Shown here: positions 45,312 to 57,412 of the stretch, in pieces
Layout: every line of letters starts with the position of its first letter
How positions within the stretch are numbered: position 1 is the stretch's first letter
From: Populus alba
Lineage: Eukaryota; Streptophyta; Magnoliopsida; Malpighiales; Salicaceae
DNA: 64,000 nucleotides
NCBI RefSeq assembly: GCF_005239225.2
Contig: NC_133294.1
Location: 4,650,001 to 4,714,000, forward strand
Direction of reading: 5' to 3'
Notes under the pieces: generated by a model
Database searches by the model: none
The model's input: the letters and a program-made list of their open reading frames with translations, nothing else
What the model was told of the DNA's origin: nothing
Position numbers and translations under genes: made by a program

Positions 45312-47346
45312 TGTTGTAACCCATTTTTAGGTCCCCACACAAAAATAAAAATAAAAAAAATATAATAATAACAAAAGATAATAATAATAAAAAATAAAAT
45401 AAAATAAATAAAATAATAATAATAAATAAATAAATAAATATATAGCCGGAAGAAATTAGAAAAATAATAGGAGGCGAGAGCGCTTAGAAAATAGTCAGAA
45501 CAATTGGTTAAGGAGGTTAAAAATATAAAGATTGAAATTTTGACAGTATATTCTTGAATGATGAGAGCCCTGTTAGAAAAGAAAATTTGAATTTTGAGGA
45601 GAAAAGTCCAAATTTGGATGTTTATGAACTTAATTGGATTTTATTGATGGTTTAATTGAATTTATAGAGGGTTTGATTGCAAGAAAAATTGATTTTTAAG
45701 TCAATTTGGGCTTTAATTGGAAGAGATTAAAGTTCTTGGGTCAAATTATAATTTTTAGGAATTGATTAGGTCAAATCAGGGGCTTAATTGCTTAAATATT
45801 GAAGTTTAATGGCCAATTAGGGACTTAATTGAGAAAATCCAAAACCAAGGACCAAATTGGAAAAGACGCATAAATAGAGGGTCTGTAATTGATTGATTCA
45901 GGGGCCTAATTGAAGAAATTGAAAGTTTATTGATCAATTGAGGGCTCAATTGCATAAATCAGAGGCCAAGGACTGAAGTGAAAAATGCGGCCAACTATAG
46001 GGGTGGAGACTAAAATTGGCAGGGATGGAATTGAATTAATTCTTAAAATCGAAATTAGATTTGAGGACTTAATAGAACAAAGGATAAATTAAGGACTGAT
46101 TTGGAAACAAATATTTTGGCGCCACATTTAAATGAAACGGCGTTTTGTCCAAAACAACGCCGTTTCATGTAAAAAGAAGAAGAAGAAGAAGAAGGACAGA
46201 ACATTGTCATTTTGAACGACATTGTTTCCCTTTCTTCTTCCCCTGGACGTGCAGCAAGGGAAGAAGAAAAGCTTTTGTTCTTCCTCTTTAACTCTTCCTG
46301 CCTCTCTCTCTCCACGCGTGCTCTGCCAAGACCCAAAGCCCCACGCTCTTTGATGATGAGAAACCAGGGGAGCCGCGCCTTGCCAGTCGCACCCACTAGC
46401 CAACCGACCGGCGCTGCCCCGCTCCCCATACAGCCATAATGAGGCCCCGCTCCCTTTGCCCCTATAAATGGAGACTGGATGCCAGCACACGAGGGGGAGG
46501 AAAAAGAAGATAGGGAACTAACCGAAGGGAGTAGGGGGAAGGAACCGAATAGAGGGACGAACCGAAGAAAAAAAAGAAAACGCAGCAAAGCAGGCCGCTC
46601 AGCAAGCCACCGCCTCCTCCGCACCAGGTAAGCTCTTCTTCCCCCCTGCATTTACTTTTCATTTCTGCGTTTCCTCCTGCATGCAAAACATTGGTTCTGC
46701 ATGCAAGAGGATGGGAGGGGGGAAATAATCCCCCCCCATGGTTGAATATTGGATGCTGGGCCAGGCTGGTGCTAGCCGAGTGCTGTTGGGTTCTTTTTTT
46801 CTAGGCTAGGCGATTCTGGCCCAAACTCCATGTCTAGGCCAGGTCCGGACCAAAATCAAAGAGGCAGAGTGAACAAATGGGCCAAGATCGGCCCAACCCC
46901 TTTTGGGTCGAGTCCAGCCCAACCCTTTTGGGGTTGAGCCCGGCCCAGCCCACCTAATATTATTTATTATTTATTATACTATTTTTATAGTATTTATATA
47001 TATAGATATATATATCCAAAAAAAAAAAAATTAAATTCTGAATAATCCTTAAAAAATATTGTTGATTTTCCTGCATATTTTTATCAAAATGACTTAATAT
47101 TGGTTTGTATTTTTATACCGTAAAGATACAAATCCAGTATTAAAATACCCGATTTTCATCAAAAACATCAAAAAAAAAAATTAAAAATAAAAAATGTTTT
47201 GCTTTCAAAAATTCTGAAAAATCCTTAAAAAATATTGTTGATTTTCCTGCATATTTTTATCAAAATAACTTAATATTGGTTTGTTTTTTTATACCGTAAA
47301 GATACAAATTCAATATTAAAATACCCGCTTTTTCGTCTAGACATCA

Positions 47347-47380
<34 letters not shown>

Positions 47381-48015
47381 TTATTTTAATGCATACGGCC
47401 TAGTCTCTCCCAAATAAAGAAAAATCATCGCATCATATTTTCATACAACAAAAGAAATTTCAAAAAAATATATGCATTAGTATGCATTTTGGTTTTAACA
47501 ACAAGTTTGTTAGAACTACGAGAACTAAGCCAATATTTCAAAAATTTTATATAAATTTTTTTTTTTTTTTTAGTATTTGGAATTACAAATTTATATGTAA
47601 AACGTATTCCTGATATTAAAAATATAGTTTTTATATAGACGTTAAAATGGTTATGATTTTACCCGATAAGATTAGGACCTCCTTATTGAGAAGGACTTTT
47701 CTTAAACCATAAATAGACCAACAATTAAACATACAATAACACCTTAGGTTTTATCAGACAATCAAACAATACATCTTACCTTAGATAAGGTGTATTTGAG
47801 ATGCTAATACCTTCCCTTTACGCAACCAGTCCCCGTACCCGATCTTTGAGACCAGTTAGGGTTCCTAGTGACCAAAATACTAGGTGGCGACTCTCATTCC
47901 ATCAAGAAACGACAAGAATTTCTTGTCTCCCTATATTTGCTACATAGATAGATAGAATATTACATTTTAGACTTGAAGTGGAATATTTTCGCCGCGACGC
48001 CGTATACGTGCGCCA
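45312..48015 (+). mobile_element. Solo LTR (Gypsy-like), TSD TTATA
   Basis: The 2704-base unit starts TGTTGTAACC and ends GTGCGCCA, with TTATA on both sides (45307-45311 and 48016-48020). It contains a 13-bp-stem inverted repeat ATGAAACGGCGTT/AACGCCGTTTCAT at 46132-46168, a TATA box (TATAAATG at 46463), a purine-rich leader and a tandem pair of an ~120-bp block (gttgattttcctgcatattt at about 47060 and 47234). A GT microsatellite lies at about 47357-47379, and TGGCGACTC at 47885. No internal element sequence remains. ORFs on both strands between 46055 and 46686 are in LTR sequence and are not genes. Confidence 0.88.
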
Positions 48016-48020
48016 TTATA

Positions 48021-48191
48021 TATGAAAACAGCAGTTTAACTGGAAGTAAGAATGAAAGTACATTTGCAATCCCCTATTTCTTTGTAAGCGCAACAAATTC
48101 TTGATTTGAACAACAGAAATTAAAGAACAGAATTTTGGCCCATGTGGTTTTCTTCTTTCTACACTGAATGCTCACTCAGCCGCACCAAAAC
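48021..48191. other. 3' flank of the PPR gene
   Basis: This short AT-rich stretch probably holds the PPR 3' UTR, so the solo LTR lies only about 180 bases beyond its stop codon. Confidence 0.5.
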
Positions 48192-50225
48192 TCAGCTGGT
48201 TGCACTTTCTTCTTGAAGAAGTGGGCTAACAATGTTTTCATATGTTAGTTTATCAGGAACAACTCCCTTAAGCACCATGTAGTCATGCAATTCAATTACC
48301 TCTTCAGCACTGCAATTCTTGTCGATGTTGGTAAAAAGAGTTCTATATGTTATACTATCGGGAAGCACACCCCATAGGACCATCATCGTCATCAGTTCCT
48401 TTGCTTCTTGAACACAACCAAACTTACACAAAAACTTGATCAACGTGTTGTAAGTGGCACTGCTTGCAAAAATTCCAGCATTTTGCATTAATGTTGGTAA
48501 CTTAAATGCCTTGTCAAACTTCCCACAGTTGATATATCCATTTATCAGGGTGTTATAAGTTATGGTGTCAACAAAACCCATCCTCTGTAATACATCTACC
48601 AAAGATCTAGCAACATCCACCAATCCATCCTTGCATAAACCATTTATAATAGAATTGTATATTAACAAGTTGGGTTTTTCCTCACCCTTCACCATTGTGT
48701 CATAGACCTGAACTGCACTTTCAATGTTCCCTTCCTTGCAGTGCCCATCGATCAAAGTACCAAATGTAACAACATCAGGAACCAAGCCACGTAAATACAT
48801 CCTGGCCAACAGTTGCCTGGCTGCAGCAAATTTGTTGCTTTTGCATAAGAAATTGATAAGAATATTGTGTGAAAATGCATCTTCAATGAGGTTATTTTCT
48901 AGAGATTGGTTAAGGAATTTAAGAGCCTCGGTTATATATCCATTTCTGCAAAGACCCCTTGTGAGGATTGAACAAGTGAATTTATCTAGGGGTATCTGCT
49001 TATCTGACATGTCAGTAAATACCAAAGACGCTCCATCCACGTCTCCTTCCATGTAAAGCCAATGCATAATTGAATTATACACCACAGAATTCGGCAGCAA
49101 TCCCCTTTCCACCATTTCATCACATAACCTAAGTGCCTCCTCCAAACACCCTGCTCGTGAATACCCTTCAATCATGGTTGCATAGGTCCTCACATTAGGC
49201 TCAATATCTATTTTCATCATTTCATTCCTAAGTTCTTCTGCCACAGTTATCCCCCCTGTTTTGCAAAACCCATCGATGAGACTGTTATAAGTTACAGAAT
49301 TGGGCTTACTAGATCCTCCAGACATTATTTCCATCTTCCTAACTAGCTTCAAGGCAAGGTCCATGTCACCCATCTTGCAAGCTCCATCGACCATCATGTT
49401 AAAAGTAACAACATTAGGCCAAATACCACTCTTCAGAATTCGATAGAACACAGACAGTGCTTCTTGTAATTTACAATCTTTACAAAGAGCATGCACAACC
49501 AAGTTGAAAGTATTTACATTCTCCATATACCCATAAGAAACCATTTCCCTATACACCATCCAAAACCTATGGATCTCATTCACCCTAATGAGATGGCTCA
49601 AAAAGTTATTCCAGGCATGAATTGTAACCCAGCAACCCTCTATTTGCAACTTCTTGATCACTTCATAAGCACCCACAGTAGCCCCTATTTGAGTACAAGC
49701 ACGAACCAATGCATCAAAAACAGCAGGACTTGATTCACAGATTCCATAACAATTATTCAATGCTTCTAGGACCTCCAGAGGAGATAAGCCATTTACAGTC
49801 ATCAAATTCCCCATAAGAGACAAGGCATCGTCATATCTCCTCGAATTAACCAGAACATGAATTACACAGCATGAAATCTCCAGCGAGTGCAAAACACTCT
49901 TCTCTCCAACCCAATGTAAAACTCCAAAAACTAACTGAGGCGTGTTCTGAAACTCACAAACAACACGACTCACTAATGCATTTGTTAGACTCGCCAAATT
50001 TTTCTCCAAGAAATTCCATCTCCTTTGTTTGAGATTAACACAAATAGCTCTAAAAACAACATCCTCAGAAATCGGGTTTAAAATGCTCTTACCCAAATGA
50101 AAACTACGTTCCAAGAAACACCATCTTTTAATTAGAAAAGAGCTTAATAACATAGAAAGCAGGCCACTCAATCCATGAAAACAATCGAGTAACTGCAACA
50201 CAAAACCAAAACATAGAAAACCCAT
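48192..50225 (-). CDS. P-class pentatricopeptide repeat protein (677 aa)
   Basis: This is a single uninterrupted exon. Residues about 166-670 contain about 14 consecutive 35-residue PPR motifs of the P class, for example NVVTFNMMVDGACKMGDMDL and DVVTFGTLIDGHCKEGNIES. Most end in G-x-x-P/D, and there are no E, DYW or SMR tails. P-class PPR proteins bind specific organellar RNAs through residues 5 and 35 of each repeat and stabilise or help splice or translate them; nearly all act in mitochondria or plastids. The hydrophobic, basic N terminus (1-50) could be a targeting peptide. The first in-frame ATG was chosen; the next Met is at residue 25. The gene is intact, lies opposite to the receptor-kinase genes, and is unlikely to be functionally linked to them. 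Which Arabidopsis gene is its orthologue was not determined. Confidence 0.93.
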   Translation of the reverse strand: MGFLCFGFVLQLLDCFHGLSGLLSMLLSSFLIKRWCFLERSFHLGKSILNPISEDVVFRAICVNLKQRRWNFLEKNLASLTNALVSRVVCEFQNTPQLVFGVLHWVGEKSVLHSLEISCCVIHVLVNSRRYDDALSLMGNLMTVNGLSPLEVLEALNNCYGICESSPAVFDALVRACTQIGATVGAYEVIKKLQIEGCWVTIHAWNNFLSHLIRVNEIHRFWMVYREMVSYGYMENVNTFNLVVHALCKDCKLQEALSVFYRILKSGIWPNVVTFNMMVDGACKMGDMDLALKLVRKMEIMSGGSSKPNSVTYNSLIDGFCKTGGITVAEELRNEMMKIDIEPNVRTYATMIEGYSRAGCLEEALRLCDEMVERGLLPNSVVYNSIMHWLYMEGDVDGASLVFTDMSDKQIPLDKFTCSILTRGLCRNGYITEALKFLNQSLENNLIEDAFSHNILINFLCKSNKFAAARQLLARMYLRGLVPDVVTFGTLIDGHCKEGNIESAVQVYDTMVKGEEKPNLLIYNSIINGLCKDGLVDVARSLVDVLQRMGFVDTITYNTLINGYINCGKFDKAFKLPTLMQNAGIFASSATYNTLIKFLCKFGCVQEAKELMTMMVLWGVLPDSITYRTLFTNIDKNCSAEEVIELHDYMVLKGVVPDKLTYENIVSPLLQEESATS

Positions 50226-50381
50226 ATCAGCTAATCATAAAAAGACTCAGTCTTTATCTACTTTAGATTCATTGTTATTAACAAACTTTAATAAAACAGA
50301 AGCTCGGAAAACATACTAAAATGATATCAAATTAAATCAACAAATGAACAAATATCTAAATACAACACAGCATTTAACAAG

Positions 50382-50418
<37 letters not shown>

Positions 50419-52162
50419 GAGGAGATAGATACATTTTTCCCGATAAAGTTTGCTCCTTTATCTACTATAACTTATAATTCTCTACTATTTTAAAAGATGA
50501 GCCCTGAATAGTAAAACCACAAGCTTTGTAAGCAGAAAGAAACATGGCTTTTGCACAAACAGAAAAAGACCAAGAACAACAGTAAAATAAAGCATTTGAA
50601 GTGCAAGAGAGTTGAGATGAAAATCACACCTTTTGAGTTTTGAAGCTTCCTTCGTGCAAAAAGGAAGAAGCAGAGGAGTTGCTCTGTTTAGTTTTCTTGC
50701 TGTCTTTCAGGCAGCTAAAATGTTTGTAACTTTGGGCCTTCGGGGTGAAAGTGAAATCAAGTCTAGGCTTATAGAGTTGCCATTGTGGTTTGCTTGCTTA
50801 ATTCATGGGCCTCTTACCATGGCCGTACACTCCCCCTTCTTCTTTTTTCCAGCTATATTTCCCCCAAAAAAACAAATTGGTTTTGCAATTAGGTTTCCCA
50901 ATTATGTACTCCTTTAGATGAGTAGATCATAAAATAGAGTTCACCTCATTCAAGGGTGGGAAACTTGGAGGAGCTATTCGGGCCACGGTTTTTGGGATTT
51001 TTGTTCTTCAATATTAATCATTTACCTCTCTTTTTCAATAAAATTTTTGTTGCCAATTAACATTTATCTCAAAATAGTTTTTCACATAATATCTCTAAGT
51101 TTAAAACGTCATTAAACATCCTTCACAAACCTCCAAATATCTTAAAATTAGATTATTTTTTAAAAATTATTCTTAACCTAGATAGTGTATTATTAACATG
51201 CATTTTGTTTTAACTATAATTTATGGTTTGACTTTCAAGAAAAAATGATGAATGGTTTCAAGAAAAGAGTATGTGTCTATATATAATATAATAACATAAT
51301 TAAAAAAAACTATATTGTAAATTTAAATTTTTATACACTATTTTTATGTCATCATAAAGAATTATAAAACAAACACATCTACTTGTATGTGTGTATTATA
51401 TTAATAGTGAAAGAGACGTAACATAAAGTTTAGATGATAATATAATTGAACTCTTTTTTTTTTTTTTTTTGCCTTCGAGTTTTACCATAACCCAATCCTC
51501 TGTATAAGAAAAGAGTATAAATAAGGTCATCCCTATCTTTGACATATGCACTAGTAACTATTCATAACACATAATAAAACTGAAGAGTGGATTCTCTTTC
51601 TATTTATAATGGGTCGAACCTTCTGAACAGTATTTGAATTAAATAATTCTTCAGGCATACAATCTAGGGCGAAGATATAAAAATTTGAGGTTGGAAGGGT
51701 TCAAAAAAACATGTTGAGATATAAAAAATTTATATTTATATTATAGTTATCAAACTTATATAGTTTGATAAGTTAAGCAACTTAAAATTTAATTCAGGTC
51801 ACGTTTTATATTAATTTAGTTTATTTATTAAAAATTAATATTGTTTTGATATACTTTTTAATAGAAACATAAAATAACATCATTTTAAATAATATTTTTA
51901 AAAAAATTCAAAACCTAAGTCAAAGTCATTTAAAACTTTAAGACCCAAGTGAATAACCTGGACAATCCACGACTCTAATCTTGAGCTAGGTTTATAATAA
52001 AAATTATAAAATGATTATTGATTTTGGGTTAAAATATAACTATTTTAAAAACTAAAATACGCCATTTTATACAAGAATGAAAAAAATAGTAAATCTTCTA
52101 TTAGAAACAAGTATCAAAATTTCTATGATATAAGTTGGCATAAAGATACCTTATACCATGGA
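50226..52162. other. Upstream of the PPR gene; CT microsatellite; otherwise empty
   Basis: A (CT)n run at about 50384-50417 lies 160-190 bases upstream of the PPR start; read on the gene's strand it is a GA repeat, common in plant 5' UTRs. The ORF at 50633-50917 (plus) has no recognised domain and probably overlaps the PPR promoter or 5' UTR. From 50950 to 52160 the DNA is AT-rich with no gene visible. Confidence 0.55.
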
Positions 52163-52480
52163 TTACCTGTCTCTTAAAACCGTCCCTCCCAGCTGACCTG
52201 CAACTTCTGCTAGAGCTGCCCTCCATTTCTGCACCTTACCCATATCATCCTTGAAGTTAATTCCATGGTCATCAAAAGCAGTGGCATAACTCCCTGTTTG
52301 TCGGGCAACATGATCTGGATCCACATCATAGAAAGCAGGCAGAACAATGTGTCCGGCAGCTCTCCTACGTTTCATGATCAACACAACTTAATTCATCTAG
52401 GCAACATTCCGACGAAGCAAAGTCATTTGAGAACACAATCACTGACATTTTCGACATTTGTATTGTTGTCTCTGTCCCTA
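52163..52480 (-). pseudogene. TIR-domain relic (TIR-NLR type)
   Basis: Read on the minus strand, MSVIVFSNDFASSECCLDEL is followed, one base out of frame, by HIVLPAFYDVDPDHVARQTG, FKDDMGKVQKWRAALAEVA and a stop. These are the conserved alpha-D and BB-region motifs of plant TIR domains (VFS-x-x-[FY]ASS-x-x-CL-x-EL and LP-x-FYDVDPS-x-VR). There is no NB-ARC or LRR sequence nearby, and the frameshift near 52385 breaks the domain. It is the remnant of a TIR-NLR resistance gene or a TIR-only gene. The Copia element at 52637 inserted about 160 bases from its 5' side. Confidence 0.8.
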
Positions 52481-52636
52481 TGCTTTAAATGTCTTCTACT
52501 CTTAGAATGTTATTCTCATCTGATCTGAAGAACATGTAAAGTTCTCACATTGTCATTTCACTATGGAGGTAAAAAAACGAACCCGTTGTGGAATATGTCA
52601 CACCACTAAAACTCAAGAGCACCTCGTAATTATAGG

Positions 52637-52880
52637 TATTAGATTGAAGATCAACATTATCCAGCTGAAGATCAAGTCTTCTGAAGATCGACATTATCAA
52701 GCTGAAGATCAAGTCTTCCATATTTGAATTTCCTTGTATTCAGCAACAGCACTTATCTTTGTTCTTGTAACTTATCCTTCCCTGTATTTAGGCTTTGATC
52801 GTTTCTTGTAAATCTATATATGTATAGCTTAATTGATTAATAAGAATGACAGAACATTGTGTAAAATATTTCTTCCATCA
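52637..52880 (+). repeat. 5' LTR of Copia element
   Basis: It starts TATTAGATTGAAG and ends TTCCATCA. It contains a near-duplicate of agctgaagatcaagtcttc, about 40 bases apart. Confidence 0.9.
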
Positions 52881-52892
52881 TGGTATCAGAGC
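52881..52892 (+). other. Primer binding site, initiator-Met tRNA
   Basis: TGGTATCAGAGC directly follows the LTR, the standard plant Copia primer site. Confidence 0.85.
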
Positions 52893-52966
52893 TGCTTAAG
52901 TCTATTCTTCATTAGCTCTTCTTTCTTCTGTTACAAACTATCGATTCTTTGATTCAACACAAAAAC

Positions 52967-53960
52967 ATGACAACACAAATCGACTCAGCAACTACCTTCT
53001 CTTCTTCCAGCCTTCCTCACCAAGAAGTTTCTCTTTATAACAATAAATACCACTGCACAAACAACCTCTCAAACTCACATCCACAAACTACCTTTCCTGG
53101 AAACTTCAGTTTGAAAACCTTATTCATTGGATATGATCTTATTGGATACATCGATGGATCCACTCCCTGCCCTCCCAATCCTGTTATTGTAGACAATGTC
53201 ACAATAACAAATCCTCTCATAAGTTTTGGATTCGTCAGGATAAGCTTCTGCTTAATGCCTTGATAGGATCTCTTTCTCCCACGATCATTCCTTTCATTGC
53301 TTGTGCAAATACTGCTCAAGAAGCTTGGAAATATCTTGGCCAACACGTATGCTAACCTTCACGTGGTCGTATCAAGCAAATTAAAAACCAGCTCAAACAT
53401 CCATCCAAAGGATCTCAATCTATTACTGAATTTCTTCACTCTGTCAAAGCCACTGCTGTATGAACTGGCTATATTAGCACCACCATGGATCCCGAAGACC
53501 TCACTGATACAATCTTGGATGGTCTTGATGATGACTATAAAGAGCTTGTTGTGCAGTTCAAGCACGTGATACTTCTATTTCATTTGATGAACTGCATGAA
53601 AAGCTTCTTTCTTTTGAAGCCATGTCATCCTCCCATGCAACCCCCTTCCCATTACTGCCAATCTTACACAAAAGAGTTCTCCTACATGGCGTAATACTCG
53701 TTCATCCTTCAACTTTCGCCCTCCTTCTCCATCATCTGCTAATTCTCATTTCTGGCGTTCTTCTCCTCCCAGTACTTTCAGGCCTACATTCAATCGTCCT
53801 AATATATCGACCTGCTCGTCCTCCTCAGCGCCCATATCAAGGCTTCTGCCAAATATGTGGCATTCAGGGTCATACAGCCAAACGCTGCCCATCATTTCAG
53901 CTAGTTCCAACAAATGCCACAAATACTGAATCTTCAGCCTCCCAACACTCTTCTTCTTCT
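52967..53960 (+). pseudogene. Copia gag, degraded
   Basis: The ATG at 52967 opens a gag-like N terminus (NNKYHCTNNL and DLIGYIDGS). It breaks within about 100 codons, and pieces continue in other frames (MDPEDLTDTILDGLDDDYKE from 53485). A zinc knuckle, CQICGIQGHTAKRC, is intact in the frame starting at about 53622. At least three frame changes separate these parts. Confidence 0.78.
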
Positions 53961-55285
53961 TGGCAGCCACGAGTTAACTTTGTTGCCAACACACTCAATC
54001 AACCCTCTCCTACATGGTTACTTGACAGTGGTGCCTCTCATCATGTAACAGCAGATTTAGAAAATTTATCCCTGCACTCTCCTTACAGTGGATCAGATGA
54101 TGTGATGATAGGCGATGGAACCAATCTTCCAATTACACACACCGGTTCTACACATCTATCCTCTCCTACATCATCTTTTACATTGTCTAATGTTCTATGT
54201 GTACCAACTATGCAAAGAAACTTGATTTTTGTTTATCAGTTTTGTGTCACTAATAATGTTTCTGTCGAATTCTTACCTTCTCTGTTCTTTGTGAAGGATC
54301 TTCAAACGGGGGCAATTCTCTTTCAAGGCAGTGTTAAGGATGGAGTGTATGAATGGCCGACTTCAAAACCACAATCTCCCCCACTTCTCGCCTTCTCTAC
54401 TACCAAAACCACATCTGCAATCTGGCATAGTCGCTTAGGACATCCAGCATTTCCTATTTTAAAACATGTTCTCACTCATTCTCATTTAGCATCATCTGCA
54501 TCTATCACTTCTGATTTCTCCTGTAATGCCTGCCTTTGCAATAAAAGTCATAAGTTGCCATTCTCTACTTTCCACTCTTGTCTCTACACATCCATTGCAA
54601 ATTGTTTTCTCCGATGTTTGGACTTCTCCAATTGTGTCTTCTGCAGGTTTTAAATACTATGTCATATTTGTTGATCATTTCACCAAATATGTCTGTTTTA
54701 TCCCCTTAAACGAAAATCTGATGTTCATGATGTTTTTTACACGATATAAAGCCATTGTTGAGAATTATTTCAAGCACAGTATAGTCACTCTCTACACTGA
54801 TAATGGGGGGAGTTTCTTAGCCTTCGAAATTTTCTCTCTACAGCAGGGATCACTCATATGACCACACCACCTCATACCCCAGAATTGAATGGCTATTCTG
54901 AACGCAGGCACCGTCACATTGTTGAGACTGGACTCACGCTACTCTCACATGCATCCCTTCCATTAACATTCTGGAATCATGCATTTAGTGCTGCTGTGTA
55001 TCTTATTAATAGGATGCCTACCACATCTCTCAATCTCTCTAGTCCATTTGAATTAATTTTCAACACAGCACCCAACTATTCCAAGTTAAAAAGTTTCGGT
55101 TGCTTATGCTATCCTTGGATTCGTCCATATTCGTCCCACAAATTAGAACCTAAATCCAAACCCTGTGTTTTTCTTGGATACTCATTATCACAGCATGCAT
55201 ATCTTTGTTTTGAACCATCTACTTCAAAAACTTTTATTTCTCGTCATGTCCAGTTTGTTGAATCTGTTTTTCCTTATACATGACA
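53961..55285 (+). pseudogene. Copia protease and integrase region, frame-broken
   Basis: WLLDSGASHHVT marks the aspartic protease. WHSRLGHPA and CNACLCNKSHKLPF mark the integrase zinc domain. VIFVDHFTKYVCF, YTDNGGSF and ELNGYSERRHRHIVE mark the catalytic core. Frame changes fall near 54640 and 54850, and the TDNGGEF-type motif reads GGSF. Confidence 0.82.
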
Positions 55286-57156
55286 GCACACTTCCACGCC
55301 CCAATTCAACCACTGCAGTGTCATGGTTACCCCCAGTTATTAAAGTCTCAGTTCCTCTTCCATCTCAGCTGTCTTCTTACACTCCAGTCATCACTGCTCC
55401 AGAATTGCCTCCTGCTGCTGCTACTTCAATCCCACCCATATCTGCTGCATCTCCAATACCACCCTCCTCTGTTACACACCCAGCCTCCCCACCACCTCCC
55501 TGTCACTCCATGACTACCCGTGCCAAAAATAATATCCTCAAACCAATTCAGAAACTAAACCTTCATACACAAGTCATTTCATCACCTACTTCAGAACCCA
55601 CCACTGTTGCCCAGGCACTTAAAAATTCCAACTGGAGAACTGCTATGTCAGAAGAATACAATGCTCTTGTTCGCAATGGAACATGGGAACTTGTTTCTCC
55701 ATCTCTTGCTACAAACCTTGTAGGCTGCAAATGGATTTTTCGCATCAAACGCCATCCTGATGGCTCAATTGACAGATTCAAGGCCCGGCTTGTAGCCAAG
55801 GGCTTTCATCAACGACCAGGTGTGGATTATCTAGAGACATTCAGTCCAGTAATTAAGCCAACCACTATTCGTCTTGTGCTCAGTGTTGCCGTTGCCAATG
55901 GTTGGTCTCTTCGACAATTAGACATTAACAATGCATTTCTCCAAGGTACCTTGACAGAAACAGTCTACATGCTCAGCCGCCAGGCTTCATTGACTCCGAT
56001 CATCCCACTCATGTGTGTAAACTTCATAAGGCTATCTACGGACTCAAACAAGCTCCAAGGGTTGGTATCCAAGAGTTACGTAAATTTCTCATGGAATCTG
56101 TTTTCAGAAATTCACCACTCTGATACTTCTCTCTTCATTCTGCAAAACTGGCACAAAGTTGTTATATCTTTTAGTATATGTAGATGATATTATCCTAACG
56201 GGTAATAATTCAGATCTTGTGTCACAGTTTGTTGATTGTTTAGCACACAGGTTCTCCCTCAAAGATCTTGGCAACCTTTCCTACTTCCTTGGTGTAGAAG
56301 TCATTCCTCAAAGTCAAGGCATTCTTCTGTCTCAACGTCGCTATATCAAGGAGCTACTTGCTAAAACACATATGGACATGTCTAAAACCTGTTCTTACTC
56401 CACTGCCCACAGACTCCTCTTCACTTACATTTATCAGCAGGAACAATTCTATCAGATCCCACAGAGTACAGAACAGTTGTAGGCAGTCTTCAATACTTGT
56501 CTCTCACACGTCCAGATATTTCTTTTGCTGTCAAACCGAATGTCTCAGTTCATGCACGCCCCAACTGATGAGCACTGGAATTGTGTTAAACGAATTTTGC
56601 GTTATCTAAGTGGCTCATCCCATGAAGGACTTCTTCTTAAACGAAATTCTCCACTCGCCCTGCATGCCTTCTCAGACTCTCTTCAAGCCTTCTCGGATGC
56701 TGACTGGGCAGGTAACAAAGATGACTACACTTCCACTAGTGCCACCTTGTCTATCTTGGCAACAATCTCATTTCTTGGAGCTCCAAGAAACAACAAACTG
56801 TAGCCAGATCCTCTACTGAAGCAGAATACAGATCAGTTGCTGCTACTGCAGCTGAATTGTGCTGGATTCGTTCACTGCTCTCAGAACTTTGCATTACCTT
56901 GCTTCACACTCCTGTCATCTACTGTGATAATATAGGAGCCACACAACTAAGCTCCAATCCGGTATTTCATTCAAGGATGAAGCATGTAGCCATTGACTAT
57001 CACTTCATACGTGATCAAGTGCAAACTGGTGCTCTACGTGTGGCTCACGTCTCCTCAGCAGATCAGCTTGCTGATCTGCTCACAAAACCTCTTCCTCGTT
57101 CTCGCTTTCAAGATTTACGGAGCAAGATTGGCCTCTCTAGTCGTGGCCTATCTTGA
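55286..57156 (+). pseudogene. Copia reverse transcriptase and RNase H, frame-broken
   Basis: [42 protein letters not shown] and, in another frame, [14 protein letters not shown] give the reverse transcriptase with its catalytic YVDD. VYCDNIGATQL-type sequence and ADQLADLLTKPLPR close the polyprotein. Frameshifts lie near 55975, 56170 and 56400-56520. The last piece (56857-57156) is open to the terminal stop. Confidence 0.85.
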
Positions 57157-57163
57157 GGGGGCA

Positions 57164-57407
57164 TATTAGATTGAAGATCAACATTATCCAGCTGAAGATC
57201 AAGTCTTCTGAAGATCGACATTATCAAGCTGAAGATCAAGTCTTCCATATTTGAATTTCCTTGTATTCAGCAACAGCACTTATCTTTGTTCTTGTAACTT
57301 ATCCTTCCCTGTATTTAGGCTTTGATCGGTTCTTGTAAATCTATATATGTATAGCTTAATTGATTAATAAGAATGACAGAACATTGTGTAAAATATTTCT
57401 TCCATCA
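57164..57407 (+). repeat. 3' LTR of Copia element
   Basis: Same length as the 5' LTR with one observed base difference. ATAGG follows. Confidence 0.9.
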
Positions 57408-57412
57408 ATAGG

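Larger units (their letters stand above)
52637..57407 (+). mobile_element. Copia LTR retrotransposon, TSD ATAGG, near-identical LTRs, broken ORFs
   Basis: Both LTRs are 244 bases (52637-52880 and 57164-57407) with ATAGG at 52632-52636 and 57408-57412. A TGGTATCAGAGC primer site follows the 5' LTR and a ttgagggggca polypurine tract precedes the 3' LTR. Gag, protease, integrase, reverse transcriptase and RNase H occur in Copia order but are split by several stops and frameshifts. I saw one substitution between the LTRs (gatcgtttc versus gatcggttc). The LTR ends read TATTAG instead of the usual TG start. Intact structure with dead coding suggests it moved using enzymes of a relative. Confidence 0.9.

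Noticed and set aside
46055..46686. 198-codon minus-strand ORF and overlapping ORFs
   Set aside because: They lie inside the solo LTR across its promoter and purine leader, with no domain.
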